Shown: positions 33,201-46,161, counted from the stretch's first letter. The stretch: DNA of 47,530 nucleotides from Lindgomyces ingoldianus (GCF_010093535.1 NW_022985194.1:257990-305519); one strand, 5' to 3'. Numbers and translations are program-made. Notes: generated by a model from the letters alone, not told the origin.

Positions 33201-34999
33201 TAATGCTAAATATAGCTTTATAAACAAGGAAATATAAAAAAGACTAAATAATAGACTTTACTAGTAATGTAAAAAAAACTATTCTTTAAATAACTACTTT
33301 AAACTATATTAAAAAGTAGTTATCTAAAACTTTAGTAGCTTTAATACAGTGTTACAGGACCTTATAATTTTTAAAGAATATAAAAAAGAGACTTAGATTT
33401 AAAAATATATTATAAATGTTTAAAAAAAAAAAATAATTTCCTTTTTAAAACTAAACCCTTAGCACCTTAGTAAAAAAGCTTTCCTAACAGTTTTAAGAAT
33501 ATAAGTGCTAAAAGTGTAAGTTATAACATAACTACTTAAGTAATTACATAGTCTTACTTTACTAAATAAACATTAGCAATAACTACTTAATATTTAACAT
33601 TATATAAAGAATAGCTAAAGTTAAATACAACATTATAAATAAAAAAAAGTAATAGTAATTTTTTACTAAAATTAAAAATTAAAAGCTAGAATAGCTAAGC
33701 AAACCTACTAAGTTTAAAGTACTATAACTAGCGCCTAAAAAACCTAAGACACTGCTCTTAAGCCTAGCAATCTCTAAGAAAGCTCTTGCAATATAATAAA
33801 ATTACAGACAATGTGTCCTCTATAAAAGCAGCACCTACAGCACAAACAGCTGCTAATAGAAAGAGCACCTTATACAGCTAGTACAAACAAAAGAATACTC
33901 TTAGTAGACTTAAAAAAGTCCTCTTAGCACATTACATAAACTTAATAAGTGTCTGTACCCCTAGTACTAGTGCACGTAATAATACTGTGTTAAACACTAG
34001 AACAACAAACATTAAGCAGGATAGTAGCCTACATAGAAAAAGAACTATAACAGTTGCCTATAGCAAGAAACAGCCTTAGCCTATAAAACTATAAATTATT
34101 ACACTTACTAAATAGCCCCTCCTTATAAATAAAAAAGGTAGATAAAGTGTAATAAATAAAAAAATTATAAGTTTTATTACTTTTAGTAAAAGGTAGCAAA
34201 AAAAGAAGACTACCTAACATTACATTATTTAGTTAAAGATTATAAATGTAAAGTAGCTAACTACTATAATTAAAAACATTAAATTTATAAAAAAAAAAAT
34301 AAATAAATTTAATAATAACTTATAAAATATTAACTCTTATCCTTTTTTTAATAAAGAAGTTAAACATAACATATTAGCAGTAATTATAGTAGAATAAGGG
34401 GCAGAACACAGCCTAACAACTACCTTTACGTATAAAGGGTGGCCTAGACTAGCCCTTATAGACAGTAGATGCACCTTTACTATAATAAATAAAAAATAAG
34501 TAGATAAATAAAGTATACTATTCTAAATAAAAAAAAACCTATTTAAAGTAACCTTTACTAACACTTTATTAATTAAGTACAGTAAAGAATAGATTAACCT
34601 AAAAACCTATAAAAAGAACTTTAAAACCTCTAATATAAGCAACTAGAGGTCTATAAACATACTTAAGCTAAAAGGCAAATATAATGTAATTTTAGGCTAT
34701 AACTAGCTTAGAACGCATAACTCTGTAATTAATTAAAGAACTATAACTATAGAAACTTCTAATAACTACGCACACATAACCTAGTTAGCATGCCACAATA
34801 ACAGATGCCTAGTCTATAAATAAGTAAAGTAGAGTAGTAGTTACTACTCTAAGAAAAGAAAACTTTAAAAATTTCCTTACTAAAAGCTAAAAGCTTAAGT
34901 AATAAGAATAATAAAAGAAAAACTTAAAAAAGTATCTTATAAAAAAATTAAAAAAAATAAGAACATAAAATAAATTAGCGTTATATAAATCTAAGAAGA

Positions 35000-37390
35000 A
35001 GGCTGCATTCTACCTAAGTACAAAGATTATAAGGACATATTTAAGACACTAGAGAACCCTAGAGAACTACTACTATATTAGCCTTAAGATTACACTATTA
35101 ACTTAATAAAAAATTACAACCTAAAAACACATAAGCTTTACCCCCTAACTAAAGTACAAAAAAAAGCCTTACAAGAATACATTAATAAAATGTTAGTATA
35201 AGGCTACATCTAGAAAAGCTATAGCCCTATAGCTTTAGCAGTAGTCTTTATAAAAAAAAAAGAGGAAAGATCTAAGTCTATTAGAACTATAAGACCTTAA
35301 ATAATAACATAATCTAAAATTAATTTCCTCTACTAATTATCTAAGATATTATAAATTAATTAAAAAGAACCTAGTACTTTATAAAGTTTAACATATAAAA
35401 CAGATTTAATAAAATAAGGATATAAAAGAGAGATAAGTAGCTTATAGTGTTTAAGACTCTGTAGGGACTCTATAAGTTACTAGTAATGCTATTTAGCCTA
35501 ACAAACGCTCTAGTAACATTCTAGTAAATTATTAACACAGCTCTTAACTTTTATCTAGATGTTTTTACTTTAGTGTACTTAAACAACATCCTTATCTATT
35601 TAAAAGACACCTTAAAAGACTATGTATAGAAAGTATAAAAAGTTTTAAAATAACTTAAAAAGTATAAACTTTATCTACAGCTCTCTAAATGCAAATTCTA
35701 TATTATAAAAATAAAATATTTAGGATTTATAATTAATAAAGAAGAAATAAAGATTAACCTAGCTAAAGTATAAAAAGTACTTAAGTAGCTAGAGCCTATA
35801 ATAGTTAAAAAAGTAAAAGAATTTCTAGGGCTATTAAAATATATTAGACAAATAATTAAAAATTATTTAAAAATTACTATACTATTAATAAACACTACTA
35901 CTAAAGAAAGAGCTATAGCAAGATTTATCTAAACTCTAGAAATAAACAAAGCATTTATAGCCCTAAAATAAGCTGTAACAGCTAAACTAGTACTAAGAAT
36001 GTACAACCTACAGTTAGACATAAAGATCCACACAGACGCATCCCTTAGAGCTAGCAGGGCTGCGCTCTATTAGAAACAGGAAGACAAAAAATAGCACCTA
36101 GTTGCGTACTATTTAGCTAAGTTTTTAGGACCTAAAGCAGGCTACAGCATACCTAATAAAGAACTAAAAGCAATCCTAAATGCTATAAAAGTATAAGCTA
36201 TAGAACTACATAGAATAGTAAAGCTATTTTATATTATAACTAACTATGTAAATTTAGTTACATTTTTAACTATAAAGAAATTATTACTAATGCATGTAAA
36301 ATAAGTAATAAAACTTGCATAGTTTAACTATATTATTAAACATGTACCTAAAGCATAAAACTAGTAAGCTAACACTTTTAGCTAAAGACTAGACTACTTT
36401 AATAAAAAAAAAGAAAAGAACTAAAAAGTTTACACTTTTTAAAAAAACTAACAAAGAATAGATTTATAATAAGCTCTAACTTATAAAAGAATTCTACATG
36501 CTTACAGCTAGTAAGCAAGAATAGAAAAACTTAATTTAAGAATATTATAAATCCCTAATGTTTAGCTACCTAAGAATAGGCACCCTTTAAAAGAAGCTAA
36601 GGATTGCTATACTATAATAAATACTAAAGGTAAAGTAGTTATGCACAGAGGTGTTAAAGAAATATAATATCTATAATAAAAATAACTTATAAAAGCATAA
36701 GGTTTATAAGTACCTTTAACTAATTAAGGCACTAAAATTACTATAGATAATAATTATAATAGATTTTATTACAAAATTACCCCTATCTAAAGAACTAGAA
36801 ACAGACAGGATGTGTAACATAATTACAGTAGCTCTAGACAAAACTACTAAATACTTACACACTTAGCCCTTAAAAAAAATAATAACAGCTAAAAAATTTA
36901 TCTATAAACTAAAATAAAATGTTATATTTATGTATAAATGTCCTAAGATTATTATCTTTAATTAAGATAAACTATTTACTAGTAGTTTCTAGAAAGCAGC
37001 AATACAGCACCTTAGTATAGCACACAGGCTATTAACAGCCTACCACCTGTAGACAGATAGACAGACTAAGAGAGCAAATACAGAAGTAAAAAGATATTTA
37101 AAGAAGTACATTTCCTACACTTAAAATAACTAGGCAGAATAGCTTCTAATAGCGTAGTTAGCTATTAACAATGTAAAATTAGCTATAATAAAAGAAACAC
37201 TATATAAGGCTAATTTTAGATATAACCTCTACTTTGCATTACACAGAAGCTAGCCTACAGACCTACTAGAGTTAATAAATAAGCTAATAAACCTATAATA
37301 AATTTATAAAAAGTTAGCTATAAAAGTAGAGTCTAGTAGAAAAGTAATAGAAAAGTATGTAAATAAATTATAATAACTAAGACTAAAAAT
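35000..37390 (+). pseudogene. Gypsy pol remnant (RT, RNase H, integrase)
   Basis: Reverse transcriptase: KLYPLTKVQKKALQEYI, SYSPIALAVVFIKKK, then YLDVFTLVYLNNILIY (catalytic DD read as NN) and YLGFIINKE (35.1-35.8 kb). RNase H: IHTDASLRAS and VAYYLAKFLGP, SIPNKELKAIL (36.0-36.2 kb). Integrase: IIIIDFITKLPLS, IITVALDKTTKYLH, DKLFTSSF, LTAYHL-TDRQTKRANTEV (36.7-37.1 kb). The order RT-RNase H-integrase defines the Gypsy superfamily. RIP stops occur throughout. Confidence 0.88.
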
Positions 37391-38490
37391 TTATTTAAGA
37401 GATTATATATATCTTAACACTAAAAACTTAAAGATACTAAGACCCTCTAAAAAGCTAGTAAAAAAAAAATAAAACTCTATAAAGTTTTATAAACTTAATA
37501 AGATAACTATAAGCTTAAGCTTTCTTTACATATAAAGATACATCTATAGTTTTATATTTCTAAGCTAGAAAAAGCACCTAAAGGAATTCTCCTATCTATA
37601 TAGAGATAAAAAAATAAAGAAATAAAATATAAAGTTAAACATATTATTAGTAATTAAAGAAACTAAAAAGAATTTTTAGTAAAATAAAAAAAGTAGCTTA
37701 CTAGTAAAAATACATAAAAACTAGCTAAGAATTTAAGAAACGCGCAGCTATTAGTATAAAAGTACCTTTAGGCTTATTTAAAAGAAACTAGCTAGGCAAT
37801 AAAGCACTTATATTAAAAAAAATAGCTATGTTATTACTAAATAGTAGTAGCCTTTAAAGACAAGTTCTAGCTAATAATAGTTAAGAAAAAAAATAACTTT
37901 TTACTTTAGCCTTAAAAGCTTTTATCTTGTTTAAAAAGAAAAAGTCCCTTTTTAGGTACTTTACATAATAAGCCTTTAGCAGATCTAGTAATTTTTAGAT
38001 ATAATTCTGTCTAAAACACTCTTTATTTATTGCCCCTAACATCTTCTTTTGTAAATAAAGTTCTTCTTAGACTTAAGCCTACTGCTTGTCCTACAGTGTG
38101 TAATTTTAGGCCTGTAAGGCCTTAGCTTTCTAAAGAAGCGTTTCTCTCTCTCTCTTTAAATAATTCTACGCAGTGTTAGAAATAAAGGTGTTATACTTAC
38201 TATACTTTTTTACACACTTAACATATTTATTTAAAGATAAAGTTAACACATAAGACAACCTAAAAAACTAGTAAGCGCTATAAGGCCTTATCTTTATTTA
38301 CTAAAAGAGATTAAAATAAAGAGTAACATAAGAATAATAAAATAAGCAGGACTAACAAGCTATTTAGTATAAAAAAGATAGATGTTAAGAACACCTTCTA
38401 GCAGAAAAACACACACTTTATAAATAAACTTTTACTAACACAGTTGTGTAAGCAGAGCAGCAAGGACGCTGCTAGAAAGAAAAGGCAGCG

Positions 38491-39077
38491 TGTTACAGTC
38501 TACAGTTAGACTAGCATAACTCCACTAGCAGTGCTCTACAATCTAGCCAGGTTAGGGCAGGGCTTGCTTAGAGACTAGTTAGAGGACACAGAGCCAGCAC
38601 AGCTGCCTAAAGCTATAGAGGAATGCGTTGTCTAATAAGAAGACAAGCCTAGGGAGCTAGACAGAGCTTAAGGGAGCCTCTCTTAGTAAGCTCCTATAAA
38701 CTCCTGCTAGCTCCCCTTAGCACCCTAGCACATGTATATAGTCCCTATATTAAACAACCTTTAAAAGGTGTGTTTAACATTTAGTTTATTTACTACATAG
38801 ACTAAGTAGCATTTAGCTTTTTAAAAAGCTATAATACTATTTATATATCTTGCACTATATATACCTCTAACTTTGTCTAACAGGACTGTTTAACCCTAGC
38901 CTCCCTACTGCTGCACATAGGGCAAACCACAATCTAGTCACTCTCCACCACTCTCCATTAGCCTATTAGCCTGTACGTAGGACTGTACACCCTACCGGAT
39001 TGGCCCCTACCACCCGTCCTATTTCCCCCTAGGAACATTGTAAGACCCGAGTGCTTCCCGAAGCAAGGATTGTAACA
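38491..39077 (+). repeat. 3' LTR of the Gypsy element
   Basis: 587 bp. The inner half is mutated (starts TGTTACAGTCTACAGTTAG) and the outer ~170 bp are pristine (ends GGATTGTAACA). Confidence 0.9.
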
Positions 39078-39128
39078 CTCTAGCTCTGTGCCGAAGCCGA
39101 GACTCTGCCCCGATTTAGTGGTTAACAT
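39078..39128 (-). pseudogene. Putative amidoligase, start codon and first 17 codons
   Basis: ATG at 39128 (minus) followed by MLTTKSGQSLGFGTELE, the F-G-x-E-x-E strand that opens amidoligase domains. The Gypsy element follows at once; its target duplication here reads CTCTA against CTCCA on the far side. Either version gives leucine-glutamate at the junction, so the frame is restored to ELELGLRPK when the element is ignored. Upstream, 39129-39216 is the remaining 5' flank, cut by another transposon at 39217. Confidence 0.75.
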
Positions 39129-39216
39129 TGTTAAGGTGAAGCCACTTAGCTTGTTCAGATTTCCTGGCAGTCAATCCAGACCTAATAATCCGTGTGAGGG
39201 GAGGAAGAGAGGCAAT

Positions 39217-39260
39217 TACGGCGGACGATAAGCGGGTGAGGGGACAAAACTCAAACGAAA
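39217..39260 (+). repeat. Left 44-bp TIR
   Basis: Exact inverse of 43713-43756 and GC-normal, in contrast to the AT-rich interior. Confidence 0.9.
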
Positions 39261-42200
39261 ATCGCGAAAACACCACCACCATGTATCGCAGGCGCTTATT
39301 AAGCAGCGTATGGCAATTAGGGTAATAAATATCACATTGTACAATAGTAATGTATAAATATAAGTAAGAAATATTATTAATCCTATCTTACAAGGCTAAT
39401 ATAGGCTATATAGGAGGGTATCCTACTGTTTAAGGACAGAGGAAATACATACAAAAGAAAAAAAGCTACTCTATATAAAAATAAAGGGCTTAGATATAGA
39501 CATTTTTTAATTAATTAAAGCTAATAAAGGTGTTGCTAGACTAAGTTAAACAGCTTAACCTTTTATTTTTTAAATACTTACTTTTTTATTTATTTTTATT
39601 TTTATTTCTCTTATTCTTGTCTAACTTTTTTTAATAGTTATTATATAAAAGCTTGCTATTATTACCCTTTAAACTATAAGTATTACTATAATTATTATAA
39701 ACATAGTTTAAGTAAGCACCTTACTACTAGGTATAGAAAGAAATATATCCTACATAGTAGAGAAAGTTGCCTGTATAATTATACATAGCCTAGCAACACT
39801 AGTAAAGAACCTAGTTATAGCTGCTATAAGTATAAATAATAATAGCTTTAAGGTAGCTCTAGCGCTAGAAGAGGATTTAATTAGCTAGAATAGTGCTACA
39901 GCAGGTAACAAGAGGAGTATTAAGGGCGTTATATAGAAAAATGCTAAATATATAGATAAGAAAATTAGTAGCCTAAGTAATCTTTACACTCTAAAAGAAA
40001 GTAAGCATATACTTTAAATTATTATAAAAAAAAGGGTTTATATAGTAAAGTAAAAGACTTATAAAAGGTACTAGGCAATAACTAGATTAAAAATGTTAAC
40101 CTTCTTATACTACATGCCCTAGTGTAGAAAGGTTATAGAAGAAGGATTAGCACTGCTAAAAGTAAAAATAAGAATCTAAATGTTTATAAGGGCGTTTATT
40201 TAAAGGCAGGCATCTACTTAGGCAAAGATAGCTACATAAGCTTAAACATAGCTTGTTATAAAAGCTAGAGAAGGGCTAATAGTTTAGTTATTAAAAAAGG
40301 CGTTGTTAAAAAATATATTTAGCTATATTTAGTAAAAAGTAAAGCTTAACACTAATTATATAATAAAAAAATCTTATAAAAAGAGATATTACCTTAGGTT
40401 ATTATACATAAAGTTAAGAAAAAATAAAAAAGAGAAAGTTAAGTAAAAGTAGTCTATATGCACCTATATAAGCAGTACTTTCTTTGTAATGCCTACTCTA
40501 CGCCTTTAACTGCCCTGCCTAATTACTTAGCTTACTGTAAAATAACAAAAAGTGCTTATGTAGTAGATGTAAACAGTTAGATAAGGCCTTACTACACTGT
40601 AGAATGCTACAAGCAGTAATAGTAAACATTTAATATTTACATATTTAAAGAGAATGCCTATTATATAATAATATCTTATTTAATGCTACAGAAGACTATA
40701 GAAAATAACTAGTAGTAACATAATAATAAAAAATTATAAAGGACTATATGTAAGCTAAAAAAGGCTAGAAAGGTAATTTAATTTTATATAATGTTTATTT
40801 TCTAACGCTTTAAGCAAAGTCTATATAGTACTAAATTCTTCTTATCTACAATGTTAAGATTTAGAAGTTTAAGAGAGTAAGCTTTTTAAATATTTAATAC
40901 TTAGAATATTACATACTTTTTTTTATATAAGGGCTTTTTCTTTATATAGTGTTATAGCTTTAGTGTTTTTAACTTTTATTTAATCTATAAAAAGTTTTTT
41001 TTTACACTTTTTTTTTTTTTTAGCAGCTTTTTTTAAGCGTAATTTTATTTTAATAAAAAATAATTTTAAATTTTTACTATATAATAACTACTTATCTAGG
41101 TGCTGCTTAAGCACAAAGTATATTATAGTTATTTTAGAGTTAATTTTTTTAAAAAATCTACTCTTTAAAAGCTCTTTTATTATATAGAGCTTACTAGCAC
41201 TTTTTAGAAAATCTATAACACTATCTTTTCTAATGTCTATAGTAATGTATAGAGGATTATTAGAGATGTTGTTTACATTATATTGTATAATCTTTAGAAG
41301 AAGGTGTGTTTTAAGTAAGTTACTAGGCCCCTTAATTATAGTGTTTAAGATTTAGAGTTAAATCTTTTCTATTTTTTTATTAGTTTAGAAAAGATAAAAA
41401 AAGTATAACACATATAAAAAATATTATAGTCTATAAACCTATTTTTTATTTAAGTACCTTTATTAATAATCTTATATTATATAAGATAGACATGTAGAAG
41501 AACTAGAAAGCTAGAAGACTAGCAAGCTGTAGCTTAGGTAGTCTTTTAGATTAATTATTATTATACACTTTCTGTAATTATATAACCTGTAGCTTTAGTA
41601 AATAAAATAAAGACAGCTTTTTTAGCGTCTAAAGTGTTGTCTAAAATAATAACATTTTTATTTCTTACTTTTTATGTACTAGGCAATAGCTAAAAAGAAG
41701 CACAACAAGCTAAATAAAAAGTAAAAAAAAAAAAAAGCTAAGAATAAAGCTCTTCTATTTCTAAGCAGTATTTTAGAGGTAGTGTACTTATATTATATAA
41801 CAAAAGAAAAGACTAAAGGAGAGACAAAACTTATACTATAAAAGATAATAATATTTATACAGCATAATATAGTGTAAATAGCTTAGTTATTATATATAAG
41901 TAAAAGAACTATACTATATCTAGATCTATTAATATTTCTAAGTCTTATATGTTAGTTTTAAGGTCTACTTATTAAACTACTTTAAAGTTAGGCTATATTT
42001 ACTTAGTTTTTTAAATACTTATTATATAAAGTACTTACTTACTAACTTCTTGCACTTACTAAAGCTAAGAAAAGAGAGAGCTGCAGCTAAAACTAATTCT
42101 CTATATAAAATTGCGTCTGTCTCTATAAGTGGAGGTAAACTTCTAGATAAAGTGTTATATGCTTAATAAAAAGAGACTGTGCTACAGTTGCACTATTAAA

Positions 42201-43712
42201 TCTAATAGACTTAAACACACCTAGACACTAGTTAAAGGTGTTAGAGAGAAAATATTTATTAATTTTTTATTTACTAACGCTTTTCTTTATTATACAAAGC
42301 TAGTTACTATTAAAGGATACACTCTAGTTCTAGATATAGCTTTCTAGATAGTAATAAAGCATAAATAGCTTTCTAATAATAGTGTTTTACTAATTTAGCT
42401 ACTTCTAAATAAAGTAGGAATTCTAGAGTTATATAAAGTTGTAAAGCTCTTCTTATAGAATTAAAATATATACTGCATATAGACTTATCTAGTCTACTAA
42501 ATTATCCTTTAAGAACTACCCCTACGTATAAAGGCTTATAAAGTAATTCTATATTAAGTTAGGTAATATAAAGCGCTGTGTATAAGAGACTTACTTACTA
42601 GTAAAAAATAATCCTTTTTAAAAGCTAACTCTACTATGCTTTAATACACTAGTTTAATGTACTTATGCTATATAAATAGCAGTCCTAAAACCTAAGGTCT
42701 AGTTTATATAACATCTACAGCTTGTAATAAGCGTCTGCTAGCATTACTGTCTTAACTCTCTTATCTAATTATATAAAGTGTGGCTATAGCTAAACTTCCT
42801 CTAAGGCGTAAAAGAATTAATAAGCATAGCTAATAGTAGTTAAAGCTAATATTCTTACATATATCTAAACAATATATCTAGAATATGCGTTAAGATAAGC
42901 ATATATTTTAATTCTGTACAGGCAGAGTTTATAGTATCTATTAATTAACTAGACAAAGTTTAGACTAGAAACAATATATTCTTTTTAGTAGTATTAAAGA
43001 TTATGTTTACATTATTTAACTGCTTTAAAGTTAATTATATAATAAGCCTAGAAAAGTTAATCTCTAGCAACAATATAGCCCTACTACTAAAAGTAGGTGT
43101 GTAGGTATCCTTACTTATATCTATTAATAACGCCTTTCTTAAGTTTTTTAGCAATAAGTCTTTATATAAGCTAATTAGCTCTTTACTATTCTTTTACTTT
43201 ATTTATACAGCGCTAAAGACTAAGCTTAAAGTAAAGTTATATAAAAGTATATTTTCTAATATTAAAGCCCTTTGCCTATAATATAGTAAGTATCTTCTTA
43301 TTATTAAGTCTAACTTTAAAGAACAGGACTTAAATACACTTTTTAGCAGCATTTTTAACATAAGTAAAAGGCTAGTGCTAAAGATTCTAATCTTTAAACT
43401 GCTACTTAATTATATAAGTAGTAACATTAATTTAATATGTATTATAAAAATACATAGTAATCTAATTTATTATAAGGCTTTCTTAAAAGAGCCTGCAAAG
43501 CTCTAATTAATATAGAGTTAAATTAATAAAAGAGCAACTGCCTGCCCTTGTATGTAAGTAATAACATCTAAAAAGTAGTTTGTATACTAACTAGGCATGC
43601 TAATATAATATTGTACAACAGGAAATAATTATTTAATAAGTTATTAAGGCTACACAGATGTTCTACAAGGTGTTTTAGTACTGTATAGAGGGGTGGTTGT
43701 GCGGGGAAAAAA

Positions 43713-43756
43713 TTTCGTTTGAGTTTTGTCCCCTCACCCGCTTATCGTCCGCCGTA
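43713..43756 (-). repeat. Right 44-bp TIR
   Basis: Exact inverse of 39217-39260; followed by the GGCAAT duplication. Confidence 0.9.
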
Positions 43757-43762
43757 GGCAAT

Positions 43763-44973
43763 GGAGGTGCGCGCACCTTTCCATTGACTCAAACATCGCC
43801 GCGCGGAAGGCACTCATCATGACACCTGCCGTCTGGGACCACCACAACATGTGGGTATCTCCACAGTCAATCATACGTGAAACATTTGACTGCATGCCGC
43901 AAATGGTGTTGTAATAGCATTTGGAGGCCGTGATGGGGCGAAAAATCTGTTTTTTCTTTTCCGGCCTCGATTCCTGACCGGCGTTTCCTTTCCAACGCAC
44001 TTGGACATCTGGAGATTTGGTCATTTGATCTGGTTATGTAATCCAAGTACATAGACCTGCAAGACGGCCGCCGTGTGTGGTGATGACATGATTTGGCGTA
44101 CACTTGACACGAACTACCCTCATGGCTAAGATTGGTCCACCTTCATCTCTGATCCCTTCAACGCGACCTTTTGAACACTCAGACACCCACCCTATTATTC
44201 CTGCCGATATCATCCTTCTTTTTTACTCTCTGTTTGGGCTCAAGAAAACGCCGATCGTATCCCTCAGGGACCTAAATTCCCCCGCACTTGAAATGCCGTG
44301 GTCAACGCTCTGATGTCAATGACGCGCTACAATCTCACGCAACCTGGAGTCTTTTGCTGATGGGGTGCAGGAGAAGAGCGAGGAGGTTCATTTTATTGGC
44401 AGGACACTCTGGTTTCGACCTGTGGCGGCGGCAATTTTACTATAGACAAGGACGACGCGTCAGAACACTCCCATCAATATCATCGCATCACTTGCGCAAA
44501 ACATGAACACACATGGGTGAAATAAATATCGATTCCACTGAATTGAGATCCTGGACATTCCACTCACCCTGGTTCCCAGCTACGAACTCAAGAGTCGAAT
44601 GCAAACCCCGATCAAATATATTCCAATCCACCCTCAGAAAGTTACATGAAACTTTCGTCATCCGCCTCAAAGATACCAGATTAGACCGGAAAAGAACACG
44701 CCACACATACCAACCGTATTCTCCTTTGTCCCTCGCACCAAAACCGTGGACAGTTCTCCGCGCCGCTCTCGGTTCATATATGTGTCTCCAGTAAACACGC
44801 GCGCACTGCCCCTCTCACATACCGTAGCATGGCCCGACTACCTGCGTACCGCTGGTTTGTTGAAGGTCAAGGTTACGCTAACATTTTCGCAGTAAGTTCA
44901 TCGCTGACACGGCCATTCCTTCAAGCTATCTGCGCTGGAATACAAGTCCAATCCGAGATGGACATTGTAGCTC
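43763..44973. other. Unique intergenic DNA
   Basis: GC-normal DNA that was the far upstream region of the amidoligase gene before the insertion at 39217. Several frames of 60-96 codons overlap on both strands, none with a recognisable domain. The right part should contain the 3' UTR of the F-box gene. Confidence 0.45.
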
Positions 44974-46014
44974 CTACCTGTCAATAGATCCATGCTCGCA
45001 ATGAATCATTGTTTCGACATAGGAAGCTGGGAGGTGGTAGTGTTGATAAGGCGTATCTCTCCAAAGAGCGGCGAGTCCCCCGTTACCAATAATATGCCCT
45101 GGTTGTACTCGGCAGATTCTCAAGTGTTCAGGGAATTCGTCTCGGTGGTACATATCACGGCGCATTGTATTTGAACATGTCAAACAGAAGACCCCAGTCT
45201 CAGTCTTGTTTTCATGCACCCATGGAACAACTACAGTCGCTATACATCTCCGAGATCGATTTGGGGTTTCTGGAGCCCTCTGCAGGTTATAAAGCATATG
45301 ATATGGGTAGGAACCTGGGGTATTCTTGGGTGACCAGTCATAATGCTCGGATACACCCCATTGAGCCCATGAAGGCTTCCCGCTTAGCAGTATTCCATTA
45401 TCTTTGCGTGCCATCTCGTACAGGGTCGCACCTGAAGTAGATCGCTCGACGAGGCCGCATCCAGGTCGGATGCCGCGAAGTACCGCAGCTGGAAAACGGA
45501 ATGTTGGCAAACCACAAGAGTCCGTGATTTTGTGACGCGCCATTTCCTCCCGCTCGATTGGCGTGGGCTTGTTGAGAAGACATCCATAACACAAACGGGT
45601 TGCAGTCGGTATCCAAAAATATGGCGCTAGCAAACGAGCTGGACAAATGTCGCAATGCTGCTGACGTAACTTGGAATCGAGAATGGAAATTGAGATGAAG
45701 GTTGATGGTTGTAAGAGAAGGGTACCGTAAATCATCTGCGGAGCGTGGCGCATGACCGTAACGAATTTTGGCATGGTATCGACAATGTATCGCGCAGAGG
45801 CGCTGACGTTACGGAATTGCACTAATGATTGAACTGGTACGTGTTCCAAAACTTGGTACGTTAACTCTAGAGGCAAGCGACCGAAGTAACCGGCGTTAAA
45901 CCCTGGGGGTGCGGTCAGTTGCAACTGAAACTTATGAGGGTATAGTATGGCGAGATCGTCCATGTTCAAACAACCAGGATAAGCGGCCTTGGGGCCAAAG
46001 GTGAGGGCGTCCAT
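44974..46014 (-). CDS. F-box protein with C-terminal Cys motifs
   Basis: 346 residues in one exon. The F-box lies near residues 46-85 (RLPLELTYQVLEHVPVQSLVQFRNVS), the segment that binds Skp1 in SCF ubiquitin ligases. The rest follows a layout common in fungal F-box proteins: CDIC (121-124) with LCYGC (C142, C145), which may bind zinc, and near the C-terminus GVFCLTCSNTM...FPEHLRIC, a second Cys/His-rich patch. The start is ATG 46014; the frame is open 50 codons further up but has no ATG there. No RIP stops or frameshift, so it is probably functional. The substrate is unknown. A TATA-like box lies about 140 nt upstream. Confidence 0.85.
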   Translation of the reverse strand: MDALTFGPKAAYPGCLNMDDLAILYPHKFQLQLTAPPGFNAGYFGRLPLELTYQVLEHVPVQSLVQFRNVSASARYIVDTMPKFVTVMRHAPQMIYGTLLLQPSTFISISILDSKLRQQHCDICPARLLAPYFWIPTATRLCYGCLLNKPTPIEREEMARHKITDSCGLPTFRFPAAVLRGIRPGCGLVERSTSGATLYEMARKDNGILLSGKPSWAQWGVSEHYDWSPKNTPGSYPYHMLYNLQRAPETPNRSRRCIATVVVPWVHENKTETGVFCLTCSNTMRRDMYHRDEFPEHLRICRVQPGHIIGNGGLAALWRDTPYQHYHLPASYVETMIHCEHGSIDR

Positions 46015-46153
46015 TGTTGCGGTAGGGCGGGTGAGCAGTACGGTGGCGAGTGTGGCTGTGTAATGGGATGGGTAGCAATGGTATGCGTCGTCCGGCAATG
46101 CGCAGTATCGTCGAGAGGAACTAGGTTTTGTTGAAGATCTAGATATTGAGAGG

Positions 46154-46161
46154 TATTTATA
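46154..46161 (-). promoter_or_regulatory. TATA-like box upstream of the F-box gene
   Basis: TATAAATA on the minus strand, about 140 nt before the ATG at 46014. Position and sequence fit a fungal TATA box, but this is not proven. Confidence 0.35.

Larger units (their letters stand above)
31397..39077 (+). mobile_element. Ty3/Gypsy LTR retrotransposon inserted after codon 17 of the amidoligase gene
   Basis: 7,681 bp with 587-bp LTRs at 31397-31983 and 38491-39077 (TGTTAC...GTAACA type). Target duplications are CTCCA (31392-31396) and CTCTA (39078-39082), one transition apart. The plus-strand gag, zinc knuckle, reverse transcriptase, RNase H and integrase are readable in the usual Gypsy order. 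The purine tract AGAAAGAAAAGGCAGCG sits directly before the 3' LTR. The interior is saturated with RIP, but the first ~300 bp of the left LTR and the last ~170 bp of the right LTR are nearly free of it. Confidence 0.93.
39217..43756. mobile_element. 4.5-kb DNA transposon with 44-bp TIRs, superfamily unassigned
   Basis: Perfect 44-bp inverted repeats, starting TACGGCGGACGATAAGCGGG (39217-39260) and inverted at 43713-43756. The flanks carry GGCAAT on both sides (39211-39216, 43757-43762), which looks like a 6-bp target duplication. The interior is RIP-saturated and I could not identify a transposase on either strand. A plus-strand tract near 40.45-40.65 kb has cysteine-containing text but no assignable domain. 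The TIRs themselves are unmutated. It lies 88 bp upstream of the amidoligase ATG, so it would also have cut off that promoter. Confidence 0.82.

Noticed and set aside
43734..44024. A 96-codon minus-strand frame
   Set aside because: Begins in unique DNA and runs into the TIR of the transposon; no family resemblance.
44513..44794. A 93-codon plus-strand frame near the F-box gene
   Set aside because: No recognisable domain and overlapped by a similar-length antisense frame; coding cannot be supported.
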